Counted from the first letter of the stretch, positions 1 to 8,444 are shown. The stretch is DNA of 64,000 bases from Streptomyces sp. YIM 121038 (GCF_006088715.1 NZ_CP030771.1:9670001-9734000); one strand, 5' to 3'. Notes: a model not told the origin generated them from the sequence alone. Made by a program: numbers and translations.

Positions 1-120
1 CGGCTCGCCTCGGCCCTGCTCCGGGGGAGGGCTTGTCGGCGGCGCGGCTGGGGTCTGCTGGGGTTCAGAGGGCGTGGCGCGCGGGAGTGGGGCAGGGGGG
101 GCGATGGCGGGGCCTCCTGG

Positions 121-1262
121 TCAGAGGCGGTTTGTGATGTCTTGCTGTGGGTTGTCGAGCCAGAGTCTCTGACCGTGGGCGTCGGCGGTGAGGCCGAAGC
201 GGGTGATGTCCGGCCGTCCCAGTTCGCACCAGATGGTGAAGGCGCCCACGACCTCGTCCCACAGATTCCGCGGCCCCCATACGGTCACCGCGCCCGGCTC
301 CCACCACGCGTCGTAGCGGACCTGGGTCACGCAGGTGCCGGGCTCGTTCCACAGCTGGAGTTCCCTGTCCTGGCCCTCGCCGCGGTGCGCGAAGGAGATG
401 TCGGGCACCTGCAGGCCGACCACGAAGTCCTGCTGCCAGGTTCCCTGCATGACCTCGCCAGGATCGAGAGCCGAGGCGGTGGTGCGGGCCTCGCCGAGTT
501 CGCCGATCCTGCGTCCAGGACGCTGGGAACGCACCCACATGTACGAGCAGCCGCCCACGAAGCGGCCCGATGCGACGCCGTCACGCAGCGTCAGCTTGAG
601 CAGTCCGGCGTTGGCGTACGCGGTGCCGAACGGCGTGACGATGATCCCGCCGTCACTCATCTGCTCTCGCCACGCGGTGGGGATTCGGTTGCGCAGCGCG
701 GCCGTGGAGATCAGCCGGTCGAACGGGGCCCGCTGCGCCCACCCCTCCAGTCCGTCCCCGCACACCACGGCCGGGGTGTACCCGGCGCGCTTGAGGTTGG
801 CCAGGCCGGCAGCAGTGAGCCCGGGGTCGACTTCCTTGGCGGTGACCTGCTGCGAGCCGACCCGCTCGCACAACAGGGCCGTATGGAAACCCAGTCCGGA
901 GCCGACCTCGAAGACCCGCTGGCCTGCGGCGAGTTCCAGGTGGCACAGCTTCTCGAAGGCGATGTCGGGGGCGGAGACCGAGGACGTGAAGTCCCCCGGG
1001 CCGGTCCGGTCGGTGCGACGGCCCCGTCGTCGATCTGCGTGATGCACGAGCGGTGGGAGTCGTAGACGGCGCGCAGCCAGGTTTCCTCGTCACGCTCACG
1101 GTCCACCAGGAGGTATCGGCCCGCACTGTCCTTCTCCGGCACCCAGAACCGTGAGGGCACGAACGCGGTGCGGTCCACCGCGTCGAACGCGTCCCGCAGC
1201 CACGCTGTGCGGAAGACGCCCTTGGCCTCCAGGACTGTCCGGCACCACGCCTTGTGGTCCAC
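121..1262 (-). pseudogene. PIMT-like SAM methyltransferase with an internal frameshift
   Basis: Protein-L-isoaspartate-methyltransferase-like enzyme of the kind that partners RiPP precursors. The N-terminal part begins at GTG 1262 (DHKAWCRTVLEAKG...) and reads through ITQIDDG. The reading frame then breaks near positions 1000-1005, and the rest continues in another frame as GDFTSSVSAPDIAFEKL, the SAM-binding VFEVGSGLGFHTALL, and a C-terminal domain ending at 121. One extra G in the run of Gs read on the minus strand (Cs on the given strand) near 1000 would restore a protein of about 380 aa, normal for the family. Both halves keep coherent family sequence, so this is either a recent inactivation or a one-base sequencing error in a homopolymer. 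The gene follows the 33-aa peptide gene by 14 bases. Family assignment is firm; the substrate is inferred from context. Confidence 0.8.
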
Positions 1263-1276
1263 CGTGCCTGCCCCGC

Positions 1277-1378
1277 CTATTTGCCGCCGGGCTGCCCGTC
1301 CGGATTGGGCTCCGGACTGGGCGGGGTCCACGGCTTGATCGGTGCGGGCTTGCCCTTGTGCTTGCTTTCGGCGGTCAA
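1277..1378 (-). CDS. 33-aa Lys/Pro-rich peptide, candidate substrate of the adjacent methyltransferase
   Basis: This small gene starts at TTG 1378. An excellent ribosome binding site (GGAAGGAGGG) sits 6-8 bases upstream. The peptide has a basic N-terminal stretch (KHKGK), one tryptophan (PW) and a C-terminal NPDGQPGGK. Its only aspartate is followed by glycine, the sequence most prone to aspartimide formation. It ends at TAG 14 bases before the GTG of the PIMT-like methyltransferase, so the two look like one transcript. Known imiditide RiPPs consist of a precursor and a PIMT-like methyltransferase that turns a specific Asp into aspartimide; assigning this peptide to that class is inference. 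It could instead be a translational leader for the methyltransferase. Confidence 0.55.
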   Translation of the reverse strand: MTAESKHKGKPAPIKPWTPPSPEPNPDGQPGGK

Positions 1379-1642
1379 CGCACGCCCTCCTTCCCTCTGG
1401 GCTGGTGATACGGGCCAGTGTGGGGCATCCATGGCCGCACCGGCAGACCACGCGTCAGGCGTCCTCCGCCTGCGCCCGCCCTCTGGGTTGCCGCTGCCAG
1501 TCGGATTCGACGAGCTGGGCTCAAGGGCATGTTCGGCCGGGTTCAGCCCGGCCGGAGTGGTGGGCGGTCATGACACGAAGCCCGCGATCGGCTGGGTGGG
1601 CCGGTCGCGGGCTGGGGTGTCGCGGGGGAGGGGAGCTCGCTG

Positions 1643-1990
1643 TCAGGCGGTGTAGCCGAGGACGAGGGCGGCGACGACCGGGGCGAGGTAGAGGACGGGG
1701 AAGGCGACGGTCTTGTAGGAGCGGGCGCGCAGGACGGTGATGACCGCGCCGGCGAAGTAGAGGATGAGGCCGATCGCGGCCGCCACTCCGATCGCGGGTA
1801 CCGCGAAGCCCACCAGCAGGCCGATGGCTCCGGCGGTCTTGGCCAGGCCGAGCGGGGTCCACCACGCCTGGGGTACGCCGTACTGGGTCAGGGGTTCGGT
1901 GACGAAGGCGGCCTTGCGCAGCAGCGAGAAGCCGGAGAAGCCGACCCAGGCGGCGGTGAGCACGGTGACGATGGTGGCGGTGGTGGACAT
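1643..1990 (-). CDS. DoxX-like small membrane protein
   Basis: 115-aa protein with four hydrophobic segments (about residues 5-25, 45-65, 67-88 and 95-113), matching the DoxX/DoxX_2 family of small quinone-associated inner-membrane proteins. Start ATG 1990 is preceded by GAGGAG at good distance. It is the last gene of a minus-strand series that also contains an NmrA-like reductase and a membrane protein downstream of MarR operators, so a role in redox or electrophile stress is likely, though only inferred. Confidence 0.85.
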   Translation of the reverse strand: MSTTATIVTVLTAAWVGFSGFSLLRKAAFVTEPLTQYGVPQAWWTPLGLAKTAGAIGLLVGFAVPAIGVAAAIGLILYFAGAVITVLRARSYKTVAFPVLYLAPVVAALVLGYTA

Positions 1991-2133
1991 GGGGACTCCT
2001 CGGGGAACTGCTGAGCGGATCGGTGCTTGCTGCGACGGCCTCCCAGCGTTGCTGGCCTCGCCGTCATGGGTCTGACGCGGCTGCGCCCGAGAATGTGACA
2101 GGCCCAAGACGGGACAGACGGTTGGGCGGTCGT

Positions 2134-3000
2134 TCAGACGGTCTTGGTGAACGTGTGGAGATGTTCGCGGAGGAAGGTCCGCAGTGTCCTGGCGGGGCGG
2201 CCGAGGACGGTCTCGATGGTGTCGTTCGGAGATTCCGGGCGCGCGATGGCCAGTTGCTGGATCTCCACCACGTGGCTGGCGAGCCAGGGCGGCATATGTG
2301 CGGTCGACAGGAGATGGCTGTGGAACTCGCTCGGCGGCAGGTCGAGGTAGCGAACGGGGCGGCAGGTCAGCTCGCCGAGCAGACGGGCGAGCTCGGGGTG
2401 GCTGAAGGCTCGCGGGCCGGTCAGGGTGTAGGTGGCGCCGGCAAGGCCGGGGCGCAGGAGGGTCTCGGCGGCGACGTCGGCGATGTCTCGGACGTCGATG
2501 TAGTTACAGGGTGCCTCGCGCATGGCCCCGATGAGTACGCCCTCGGCGATCGCTGGGGCGTTCAGGAGCAGCTTTTGCATGAATGCGTAGGGCCGGAGCA
2601 CCGTAGCCGTCATTTCGGTTTTCGCCAGGTGTTCCTCGACCCGCCAGTGGCCGCGCGAGATGGCCACCGGTGAGGCGGGCTCGGCTGCCGGGGCGGAGAG
2701 TTTGACCACGTGCCGTACCCCGCAGTGGGCTGCGGCGTCTATCACGTTGGTCTCCAGCTCGGCTTGGCGCGGGCTGTTGGCCATGGCCAGGAACAGTTGC
2801 GTGGATCCCTCGAACGCGTCGCGGAGCGTCTGAGGGGCTGCGGCGTCCGCACCGACGATCTCGACCGGCGTGCTCGTGCCGAGGGCGGCGCGCAGATGGT
2901 CGGGCGTACGGCTGACGGCGCGGCAGGGGACTTCGAGTTCGACGAGCCGCCGGAGCAGGGCACTGCCGGTGGCGCCGGTGGCGCCGATGACGGTGATCAC
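2134..3000 (-). CDS. NmrA/QOR2-like NAD(P)-binding reductase
   Basis: 288-aa atypical short-chain dehydrogenase. The N-terminal VIGATGATGSALL carries the glycine-rich GxxGxxG dinucleotide motif (residues 4-16), followed by a Rossmann fold and an NmrA-like C-terminal half with a NYIDVRDIADVAAETLL segment. Proteins of this group reduce quinones or sense NAD(P) ratio. Start GTG 3000 follows GAAAGG; a longer reading frame upstream overlaps the preceding gene and is not needed. It lies 52 bases after the membrane protein and before DoxX, so the three probably form one MarR-controlled operon. Confidence 0.88.
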   Translation of the reverse strand: MITVIGATGATGSALLRRLVELEVPCRAVSRTPDHLRAALGTSTPVEIVGADAAAPQTLRDAFEGSTQLFLAMANSPRQAELETNVIDAAAHCGVRHVVKLSAPAAEPASPVAISRGHWRVEEHLAKTEMTATVLRPYAFMQKLLLNAPAIAEGVLIGAMREAPCNYIDVRDIADVAAETLLRPGLAGATYTLTGPRAFSHPELARLLGELTCRPVRYLDLPPSEFHSHLLSTAHMPPWLASHVVEIQQLAIARPESPNDTIETVLGRPARTLRTFLREHLHTFTKTV

Positions 3001-3052
3001 AGTGTGCCTTTCGTGAGTGAGGCGTCTGGAGAATCGGGTGGGAAGGGCCGGG

Positions 3053-3514
3053 TCAGGCCTGTTGCCGGGATGTCGTGCCGTGCCACCGCCAGGTGACGAT
3101 GGCGGCGGCCAGGCCGGCCGACAGCGGCAGGTCGATCCGCAGCCGCTCCAGCCATCCGGCATCGGGCACGGGTGTGTGCGACGGCAGCCAGGCGGATCCG
3201 AACCATCCGGCCAGGCCGGCGATTCCGGCCGCTGTCATGGCAAGTCCGAGGGTGAGTACCGGTCGTGGCACCGAGGCTGTCCAGCGCCGGGGTCGGCCAC
3301 GGCGGCGCAGCCACACGCCGACGATGCAGGCCACCAAGGCCGATGTGGCCCCGATGGAGGTGAAGGCGGCCCTGGTCAGTTCGGGCTGGCCGCTGAGGAA
3401 TCCGCCGAGCCCGGCGGTGAGCGCAGGGGCCAGGTAGGCGGTCGCGACTTCCTTCCACAGGGTGAACGGACGCGTGGCGGAACCGCGCTGGGCGGTTCTG
3501 GGAGGGGGACTCAT
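3053..3514 (-). CDS. Four-segment membrane protein of unknown function
   Basis: 153-aa protein with hydrophobic stretches near residues 27-43 (YLAPALTAGLGGFLSG), 51-68, 85-107 and 128-142, so probably four membrane passes. No family motif recognised. Start ATG 3514 is preceded by TTGGAGGAGTTAC, a strong ribosome site. The MarR-type palindromes at 3534-3565 lie directly upstream, making this the first gene of the probable operon with the NmrA-like reductase and DoxX. Confidence 0.8.
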   Translation of the reverse strand: MSPPPRTAQRGSATRPFTLWKEVATAYLAPALTAGLGGFLSGQPELTRAAFTSIGATSALVACIVGVWLRRRGRPRRWTASVPRPVLTLGLAMTAAGIAGLAGWFGSAWLPSHTPVPDAGWLERLRIDLPLSAGLAAAIVTWRWHGTTSRQQA

Positions 3515-3533
3515 GTAACTCCTCCAAAATAAA

Positions 3534-3565
3534 TTAGCTGGCTAACCAGTTGATTAGGTGGCTAA
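3534..3565. promoter_or_regulatory. Two MarR-type operator palindromes
   Basis: TTAGCTGGCTAA (3534-3545) is an inverted repeat TTAGC-N2-GCTAA; TTAGGTGGCTAA (3554-3565) is a second, slightly weaker copy 20 bases away, so the two lie about two helical turns apart on one face. They occupy the promoter of the membrane protein/NmrA/DoxX operon, between it and the MarR gene. A half-site GGCTAAC recurs at 4170-4176, upstream of marR itself, suggesting autoregulation. Confidence 0.7.
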
Positions 3566-3632
3566 CTACTGGGGTGCAGGAAAGGCTGCCGCGCGATCGA
3601 GGCCGCCGCCCCGCGCGGAAGTGCTGCCGCGG

Positions 3633-4154
3633 CTATTCCGCTGTCAGTGCGCCGATCCGCTGAGTGATCCGCTCCAGGAGGTCGAGGAACAGCCCGCGTT
3701 CGTCGTCGGCCAGCCCGCCGACCAGCGCCTCAAGCCGTGCGAAGTGGTCCGCGGCCATATCGCGCAACCGCTGACTGCCGCGCGCCGTGAGGACGACTAC
3801 TGCGCCCCGCCCGTCCTCCGTCGAGGCGCGGCGAGCCACCAGGCCCTCTCGCTCCAGGCCGACGACCAGGCCCGTCACTGTGGCGCGCGAGACGCCAAGA
3901 CTCTTTGCGAGCTGCGACGGCGACTTCTCCCCGTCACTGTCCTCGAGATCCACCAGGAGGCGGTAGCGTCCGGTCGACAGCCCGGAACGCGCAAAGTGCA
4001 CTTCGGACGCCCGGTCCAGGCGCGCCCCGGCAGCCATCAGGCGCACCGCGACAAGCACCGCCTGCGGATCGGCCTCAAGCCCGTACCGCGCGATCTGCTT
4101 CCGCGCCTGTGCGAGCGTGGGTGCGGCGCCGGGGTTCGCGTCCTCGTCACTCAT
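3633..4154 (-). CDS. MarR family transcriptional regulator
   Basis: 173-aa winged-helix repressor. The core is SPSQLAKSLGVSRATVTGLV (recognition helix, about residues 78-97) followed by the wing RRASTEDGRGAVVVLT with the family's conserved Asp-x-Arg (DGR), and a C-terminal dimerisation helix. It lies just upstream of a membrane/NmrA/DoxX operon whose promoter carries matching palindromes. MarR proteins usually release DNA on binding phenolics or on thiol oxidation; no cysteine is visible here, so a small-molecule ligand is more likely. The ribosome site at ATG 4154 is weak. Confidence 0.88.
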   Translation of the reverse strand: MSDEDANPGAAPTLAQARKQIARYGLEADPQAVLVAVRLMAAGARLDRASEVHFARSGLSTGRYRLLVDLEDSDGEKSPSQLAKSLGVSRATVTGLVVGLEREGLVARRASTEDGRGAVVVLTARGSQRLRDMAADHFARLEALVGGLADDERGLFLDLLERITQRIGALTAE

Positions 4155-4370
4155 GAGAAGTAATATGGCGGCTAACTACCTGCCGGTCAAGTCGCCGAGA
4201 GCCTCGCAGCCGCAGCCGCCGGACGGCTCCGCCCCCGACTGCGGCCCGCCGCGCCGGGGGCCTCACCGCAGACCTGGTCACCGGTGCCATGACGAGGGTG
4301 ACGTGCCCAGTCGTCTGCGGATGTCTCCTGTCATGGCCCGGTGCTGTCGCCTCAAGGACGTGTCACTTCC

Positions 4371-5639
4371 TCAACTTGAGGCTTCAACTCGACTGCGTTG
4401 CGGCAGGCTGGGGTAGTCGGGGAGCTGCCAGTCGCCTCCGCGCTCTTCCTTCGCGAAGCGCGCGGTGAGGTCGGGAATGCGCAGGAGGCAAGCCAGGGCC
4501 GTGACGGCCTGGAAGGCGCTGATCGCGCGCTTGTTCATGGGCATGCCGACGCGTAGCAGACGGGGGTTCACTTGGGCTTGGATCTCGTCGATGAAGGGCC
4601 GTAGCACGCTGTCGTAGTTCGCCAGGGCGGTGGGCAGGTCGTCCGCGTGCCGGTTGATCTCGCCGGCCAGGACGTAGGCGCCGACCAGACCGCCGGAGAT
4701 GCCCATGCCGCTGTAGGGGGAGGCGCAGTGTGCGGCGTCACCGGCCAGGGCCACCCGCCCCTGGGACCAGGTGGCGGTGCGTACCTGGGCGATCTCCTGC
4801 GAGTAGAAGAAGGGACTCGTCTCCATGCCCGCGATGAACCGCTCGGTCTGCCAGCCCGCATCGCGGAAACGGCCGGCCCAGAAGTCCTGCTGCCGCTCGA
4901 CGGGGGCGCGGTGGATCGCGGAGGCTTCCGCCGACTCCTCTCGCATCACGAAGTAGACCTGGGTCTCGGCCGGGTCGTGGCTGCGCCGCATGATCTGGCG
5001 GCCTCCCGGGACCATGTAGGTGTCGCGGATGTTGCTGTCGGAGGCGATGCGCGGGACGAACCAGTAAGCCATGTGGATGCCGACGCGCCAATACGGGTCG
5101 AAGCCCTCCGGGAGGAGCGCCCGGCGGATGCGTGAACCCTGGCCGTCGGCGCCGATCAGCACGTCGTACGCGCCGGACGTGCCATCGGAGAAGTGGGCGG
5201 TGACCTGGCGGTCGTCCTGATCGAAGCCGTCGACGCTCTTGCCGAAGACGTACGCGGCGCCGTCCTTGGCCGCGTCGTGGAGGATGCGCACGAGGTCGCC
5301 GCGCATGATCTCGTACTCCGAGGTGAGGGTCTGGCGGCCCTTGCCGGAGGTGTTGGCCATGATCGTCGCCTTCGGCTTCCCGCGGGAGTTGACGAAGGCG
5401 ACGCCCGCCTCGTCCACGAGCCGACTGCGGACGGTGTCGAGCAGCCCCATCCGCTCGACCGCTTCGATGCCCTGCCCGCGGAGGTCGACCTGCGCCCCCG
5501 AGGCGCGCAGCGCCGGAAAGCGTTCGATGACCGTCACCTGGTGGCCGCCGCGGGTGAGCCAGAAGGCCAGCGCCTGCCCGGTGACGCCGCCACCGGCGAC
5601 GAGAATCCGCAGAGAGCACTTCGTGATCTTGTTCGTCAT
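4371..5639 (-). CDS. TetX-like FAD-dependent monooxygenase
   Basis: 422-aa class A flavoprotein hydroxylase. Visible motifs are the FAD-binding GGGVTG (16-21), the VDLRGQGIEAVERMGLL segment (51-67) that resembles TetX, RGDLVRIL (113-120), GADGQGSR (163-170), and GDAAHCASPYSGMGISGG (300-317), which binds the FAD phosphates. ATG 5639 follows GGGGGTGA. A TTG further upstream lies inside the operator and is less likely. The gene is divergent from a TetR-class repressor whose DNA- and ligand-binding residues resemble tetracycline TetR, so the substrate may be a tetracycline or similar polyketide (inference). Hydroxylases of this family also act on rifamycins and other aromatics. Confidence 0.88.
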   Translation of the reverse strand: MTNKITKCSLRILVAGGGVTGQALAFWLTRGGHQVTVIERFPALRASGAQVDLRGQGIEAVERMGLLDTVRSRLVDEAGVAFVNSRGKPKATIMANTSGKGRQTLTSEYEIMRGDLVRILHDAAKDGAAYVFGKSVDGFDQDDRQVTAHFSDGTSGAYDVLIGADGQGSRIRRALLPEGFDPYWRVGIHMAYWFVPRIASDSNIRDTYMVPGGRQIMRRSHDPAETQVYFVMREESAEASAIHRAPVERQQDFWAGRFRDAGWQTERFIAGMETSPFFYSQEIAQVRTATWSQGRVALAGDAAHCASPYSGMGISGGLVGAYVLAGEINRHADDLPTALANYDSVLRPFIDEIQAQVNPRLLRVGMPMNKRAISAFQAVTALACLLRIPDLTARFAKEERGGDWQLPDYPSLPQRSRVEASS

Positions 5640-5655
5640 GTCGATCACCCCCAAA

Positions 5656-5701
5656 TCTATCGGTGATTGATTCCTTTCGAGATTCTTCTATCACCGATAG
5701 A
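5656..5701. promoter_or_regulatory. Pair of tetO-like operators between monooxygenase and tetR
   Basis: TCTATCACCGATAGA (5687-5701) is a perfect palindrome around ACC and differs from the classical tetO core (TCTATCACTGATAGA) at a central base. TCTATCGGTGATTGA (5656-5670) is a second copy with one mismatch. The centres are 31 bases apart, close to the spacing of O1 and O2 in Tn10. The two copies are mutually inverted: 14 bases at 5654-5667 and 5690-5703 are exact reverse complements. They overlap both divergent promoters. Confidence 0.85.
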
Positions 5702-5709
5702 TTGTCAAC

Positions 5710-6312
5710 GTGACCAAGATGAACCGTGCGACCGTCGTCACTGAAGCGTTGGATCTGCTCGACGAGGTGGGCCTGGAGAACGTCAGCACGAGGCGGCTGG
5801 CACAGCGCCTCGGCGTCGAGCAGCCCTCGCTCTACTACCACTTCCGCACCAAGAAGGACCTGCTCGCGGCCATGGCACAGGCGGCTATGGCCCCCCACGC
5901 CGACGCACCGCTCCCCGCGCCCGGGGACGACTGGCGCGAGTGGTTTCTGGAGAACACGCGCAGCTTCCGGCGCACGCTGCTCCTGCGCCGCGATGGCGCA
6001 CGCCTCCATGCCGGCAGCGCCCCGACCGGCGACCTCGACCGGATCCGCCACAAGATGACCTTCCTCATCACCTCCGGCGTGCCAGAACGGGACGCACAGA
6101 TGGCCATGTTGGCCGCCAGCCGCTATACGGTCGGCAGCGTCCTGGAAGAGCAGGCCGACACGGACTCCGGGGACGTCACGGAGCGACGGGCCGGCGTGCC
6201 GGAGATCGACCACGAATCGGCGTTCGAGGAGGGCCTCGCCCTCATCCTGGGCGGCCTCGTGCAACGCACCGCAGCGGCTGGATCCCGGGCCCAGCAGGAC
6301 CCCGGACGCTGA
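5710..6312 (+). CDS. TetR-class repressor of the tetracycline-sensor type
   Basis: 200-aa repressor resembling Tn10 TetR along its whole length, unlike most actinobacterial TetR/AcrR proteins, which share only the HTH. By eye in TetR numbering, the DNA-contact residues T27, R28, Q38, P39, Y42 and H44 are all present (VEQPSLYYHF; T40 is Ser). Of the drug and magnesium pocket, N82, F86, H100 and E147 are present, T103 is Ser, Q116 is Met and H64 is shifted to residue 63. The GTG start lies almost within the operator with no ribosome site, so it is probably leaderless; ATG 5719 is an alternative. It should repress itself and the divergent monooxygenase. Confidence 0.9.
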   Translation: MTKMNRATVVTEALDLLDEVGLENVSTRRLAQRLGVEQPSLYYHFRTKKDLLAAMAQAAMAPHADAPLPAPGDDWREWFLENTRSFRRTLLLRRDGARLHAGSAPTGDLDRIRHKMTFLITSGVPERDAQMAMLAASRYTVGSVLEEQADTDSGDVTERRAGVPEIDHESAFEEGLALILGGLVQRTAAAGSRAQQDPGR

Positions 6313-6463
6313 TCGCCGCCGAGGCAGCACTGGCGAGTCGGTTCGGCCGAGCTTGACTCCGTCCGCTGGCGCTCGCCGCTGTCGCTGTGGCGGACTGGCG
6401 CCCCCAGCAGGCGGCCGAGATACGCAGCCTGGCGTATTGGGCCCCGTCGCACGACCGGTGACG

Positions 6464-6817
6464 ATGAACCCTATGCGTACGCAGCCCCGGACGCGGGCCG
6501 AACTCAGGCGTGCCGCCTTCCTCCTTCTAGGCATCGGATTCCTCCTCCTGTTCACCGGAAACTTCCTCCTCGCCGACTACCAGGACCGCCCGCGGGGCCT
6601 CAACTTCTGCCTGAGCCCCTGCGAGCCGCCCGAGGATCCCGGCCCGGCCCAGTCGAGTGAAGCCTCGGATGTCATCAACGCTCTTGGAACGCTCGCCACG
6701 GGCGCGGGGACCTTCCTGACCGGCGCCGCGGCGTTCCGTCTGGCAAAACGCCGCGAGCTCCCGCCCCTCGCACGCCAGGAACGATCCGAGCCCCGAGAGA
6801 ACACCACGCCGGAATAG
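6464..6817 (+). CDS. Small membrane protein of unknown function
   Basis: 117-aa protein from ATG 6464 (ATG 6473 is also possible). After a basic N-terminus there is a clear membrane segment AAFLLLGIGFLLLFTGNFLLA (about 17-37), then a loop with two cysteines (CLSPCEPP), a second weaker hydrophobic stretch (ALGTLATGAGTFLTGAAAF) and a charged tail. Predicted topology is two passes with both ends inside. A longer upstream frame has no ribosome site. No family recognised. Confidence 0.65.
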   Translation: MNPMRTQPRTRAELRRAAFLLLGIGFLLLFTGNFLLADYQDRPRGLNFCLSPCEPPEDPGPAQSSEASDVINALGTLATGAGTFLTGAAAFRLAKRRELPPLARQERSEPRENTTPE

Positions 6818-7465
6818 GGTCCGCCTCCCGACCGCAGCCGTTGTGCCGCTATGTTCTGAGACCGCGCCACACGCCGGTGCCCTGTGTTGTGGGGGCCCGC
6901 CGTCCGGGGCTCCGGCACGCGCGGCTCCACCACTTTCGGTGCGGAGGGCGTTTACACCGCCCGCGCCGCTCTTGTCCGGGTGGCGTTGCCTGTCGCTTGT
7001 CGCCGTCGTCTCTCGCACTGCCAGCGGACGCGGTCCACGTGGTGGGCGGGTTACGTCGTTCACGGGACGGTGGCCAGGTTCGCGCGGGGGGCCAGCGGCT
7101 GCGTCACCGGCCGGGTGCAGGCGCCGGCGTCGGGCCCAGCTGCGAACGACGAGGTCTGCACGCTGTTCCGCGTGAGAACGCGTTGTGTTTGGCATCCCAG
7201 CACCTCCCGGCGTGCCGGAGAGCGCCTTGGCGCCACGCAGTGAACGGAAAGGGAGGAGCAGCCGTCGTGACCGGTGAGGGCCTCACTGCGCAGGAAGGCA
7301 AGTCGGCTTGTGAGAACGGAGACGCTCTGGCCGTACACGGCCGAACGGCTTGTGGGGACCTGACAGCGAGCGCTGCGCACTGGATGTGCACGGCGTTACG
7401 AGCTGCTGCCCGTTCGTGCTGCTCAGGCGGTACTTCACCGTGCGGCCATAGGGAACAATTGGATC
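6818..7465 (+). other. 648-base stretch with no convincing gene
   Basis: No frame here gives a recognisable protein, and base composition is more even than in neighbouring genes. The one notable signal is a strong ribosome site (GGAAAGGGAGGAGC) ahead of GTG 7267. That start opens a 93-codon frame rich in Cys, Ala and Arg which runs into the GNAT gene in another frame and looks like no known family. It may be the remains of a decayed gene. Confidence 0.4.
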
Positions 7466-7972
7466 ATGCGTATCCGAGTGGTCGACCCCAGCGAATTCCC
7501 CCTGCTCCAGGACATCGAGAGGGCCGCGGGCCGCTCGTTCCGTGACGTCGGCATGCCGGAGATCGCCGATGACGAGCCGCCCACACCCGAAGAGCTCGCG
7601 CGGTACCAGCGGGCGGGGCGCGCCTGGGTCGCGGCCGACGACGCCGACCGGCCCGTCGCGTACCTCCTCGCGGACCACGTCGACGGCGATCTGCACATCG
7701 AGCAGGTGTCCGTGCACCCCGACCACGCGCGGCGCGGCGTCGGCCGCGCCCTCATCGAGCACCTGGCCGACACCGCCAGGGCCGGTGGGTTCCCCGCGCT
7801 GACCCTCACGACCTTCGCCGAGGTGCCGTGGAACGCGCCGTACTACGCCCGCTGCGGCTTCGAGACCGTCGACGAGGCGACGATCGGCCCACAGCTGCGA
7901 GCGGTGCGGCAGAACGAGGCCGCCCACGGCCTGGACCGGTGGCCGCGGGTGTGCATGCGGCGCCCGGTGTGA
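7466..7972 (+). CDS. GNAT family N-acetyltransferase
   Basis: 168-aa acetyltransferase. Motif A of the acetyl-CoA site is seen as IEQVSVHPDHARRGVGRAL (about residues 75-93), with the preceding strand VAYLLADHVDGDLHI and the C-terminal motif B region around NAPYYARCGFETVDE. The acceptor substrate cannot be read from sequence. Start ATG 7466 has no good ribosome site. A candidate promoter for the next gene begins soon after its stop. Confidence 0.9.
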   Translation: MRIRVVDPSEFPLLQDIERAAGRSFRDVGMPEIADDEPPTPEELARYQRAGRAWVAADDADRPVAYLLADHVDGDLHIEQVSVHPDHARRGVGRALIEHLADTARAGGFPALTLTTFAEVPWNAPYYARCGFETVDEATIGPQLRAVRQNEAAHGLDRWPRVCMRRPV

Positions 7973-8001
7973 AGCCGTGGCACAACAGGCTCATTGAAGT
8001 C

Positions 8002-8031
8002 TTCAGTAACGCCGCGGTCCGGACCTAGGAT
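8002..8031 (+). promoter_or_regulatory. Probable promoter for the 8040 gene, leaderless
   Basis: TAGGAT (8026-8031) is a good -10 hexamer with TTCAGT at 8002-8007 as a weak -35, spacing 18. The ATG of the next gene is at 8040, so transcription would begin at or next to the start codon. Confidence 0.5.
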
Positions 8032-8039
8032 CGGGCGGC

Positions 8040-8444
8040 ATGAGCGGGCGACAGCTCAGGACCCGGCGCGGCGCGCGGTACACCGGCGCGCGCGGCGCGG
8101 GCCTGTGTCTGCTGGCGCTCGTGGTCTGCCTGCTCACCGTGTGGGGCTCGGGCGCGGCGTCGGTCTCCTCCGGGGCGGAGAAGACCGACCACGCGCGCAC
8201 GACAGGTCCCTACAGCCCGGCCGTCGAGGCCTCGGTGGGCCCCGACACCAGCGGTTGCCAGGACGGGGACGCCCAGGACGCGCCCCGGGGCGCGGTGCTG
8301 CCCCGGCCCGACCAGCCCTGCGCGCCCGTGCCCCGGTCCGCGCCGACGAGCGGCGACGCGGTGCCCGTCGCCACCGCGCCGAGCCCGAAGGGCGCGGACG
8401 CCACCACCGTCGATCTCTACAGAACCCGCGTCATCAGAACGTAG
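8040..8444 (+). CDS. Small secreted or membrane-anchored protein, unknown
   Basis: 134-aa protein. A basic N-terminus (RQLRTRRGARYTGARG) precedes one hydrophobic segment AGLCLLALVVCLLTVWGSGAA (about 20-40), followed by a Pro/Ala/Ser-rich exported tail with two cysteines. It reads as a signal anchor with an extracellular disordered tail. Start ATG 8040 fits the leaderless promoter just upstream. No domain recognised; the opposite strand is also open here but has no such signals. Confidence 0.65.
   Translation: MSGRQLRTRRGARYTGARGAGLCLLALVVCLLTVWGSGAASVSSGAEKTDHARTTGPYSPAVEASVGPDTSGCQDGDAQDAPRGAVLPRPDQPCAPVPRSAPTSGDAVPVATAPSPKGADATTVDLYRTRVIRT

Noticed and set aside
7267..7545. 93-codon frame with a strong ribosome site before the GNAT gene
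   Set aside because: The protein resembles nothing known and overlaps the GNAT gene for 80 bases in another frame; kept only as a note on a possibly decayed gene.
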